DNA of 14,383 nucleotides. Origin: Kangiellaceae bacterium. Lineage in GTDB: Bacteria > Pseudomonadota > Gammaproteobacteria > Enterobacterales > Kangiellaceae. The DNA is taken from assembly GCA_030590405.1 (NCBI GenBank), contig JAUUYO010000060.1:1-14383 (forward strand), given 5' to 3'. Below the pieces are notes generated by a model. It was not told the origin of the DNA. It searched no databases and saw only the letters and a list, made by a program, of their open reading frames with translations. Of this stretch, positions 14,270 through 14,383 are shown piece after piece (the first letter of the stretch is position 1; the number at the start of each line of letters is the position of its first letter). The translations under genes were made by a program, and so were the position numbers.

Positions 14270-14383
14270 TTATAACAAATACACAATCAGGGCTGAAAAG
14301 GCAATGGCCAAAGCAACTCCCGTTATCAAAAGATTATGATTTGAAGATGCTTTTGAATTTGGCACATCATCTTCCACCATTGA
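14270..14383 (-). CDS. C-terminus of a gene upstream of the kinase, with a C-terminal TM anchor (partial)
   Basis: The minus strand is open from the window edge (14383) to a TAA at 14270-14272, giving 37 residues. They comprise a polar linker (SMVEDDVPNSKASSNHN) followed by a single hydrophobic segment (LLITGVALAIAFSALIVYLL) that ends exactly at the stop. This suggests a soluble domain fixed to the membrane by its C-terminus. The frame has an internal ATG at 14378-14380, so a free 36-residue membrane peptide is possible, but a partial larger gene is more likely. It ends 14 bases before the kinase start, which argues for one operon. The main domain lies outside the window, so no function is claimed. 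Confidence 0.6.
   Translation of the reverse strand, partial: SMVEDDVPNSKASSNHNLLITGVALAIAFSALIVYLL

Noticed and set aside
1..14383. CRISPR array, tRNA, rRNA, prophage or insertion sequence
   Set aside because: No regularly spaced repeats, no recognisable RNA genes, and no transposase or integrase motifs on either strand.

Overview
The window looks like chromosomal DNA from an AT-rich gammaproteobacterium. Two neighbourhoods support this. One is nudF - DUF1249 (yqiB) - cpdA - parE next to tolC. The other is smpB with ratA and rnfH. Protein lengths and motifs also track the E. coli orthologues closely. A marine Kangiella-type organism would fit the base composition and the mix of genes, but that is a guess. 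I see no phage, transposase, CRISPR, rRNA or tRNA genes. Apart from short intergenic repeats, this is a core-genome region.

Layout. (1) Positions 1-2256, minus: parC, cut at its 3' end by the window edge. (2) 2360-6637, minus: parE, cpdA, a DUF1249 gene and nudF, in transcription order nudF > DUF1249 > cpdA > parE. The yqiA gene found between cpdA and parE in E. coli is absent; a 188-base non-coding gap is in its place. A hairpin with a T-rich tail separates parE from parC, and parC has its own candidate promoter. (3) 6638-6790: divergent intergenic region. (4) 6791-9103, plus: an isoaspartyl-methyltransferase-like gene, then tolC. (5) 9104-9256: repeat-rich intergenic region holding a good sigma-70-like promoter for smpB. 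(6) 9257-11579, plus: smpB, a LysM/TPR lipoprotein, ratA and rnfH, tightly packed and followed by a convincing terminator. (7) 11672-14383, minus: an operon made of the 3' end of a gene with a C-terminal membrane anchor, a transmembrane Hanks-type Ser/Thr kinase with a HAMP domain, and a two-TM protein of unknown function. It converges on the smpB cluster.

How the genes work together. ParC and ParE form topoisomerase IV (decatenation). CpdA hydrolyses cAMP and NudF hydrolyses ADP-ribose. TolC is the outer-membrane exit duct for efflux pumps and type I secretion. SmpB works with tmRNA in ribosome rescue, and RatA is a ribosome-associated START-domain protein. The kinase operon is the least explained part. 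Its product has an intact kinase core in the cytoplasm and an apparent periplasmic sensor, but its HAMP domain has no signalling domain after it.

No gene-free stretch exceeds 300 bases. The points most worth following are the TolC periplasmic-gate substitutions, the 16-bp tandem duplication of the rnfH start, the kinase architecture and its operon, and the LysM/TPR lipoprotein inserted between smpB and ratA.
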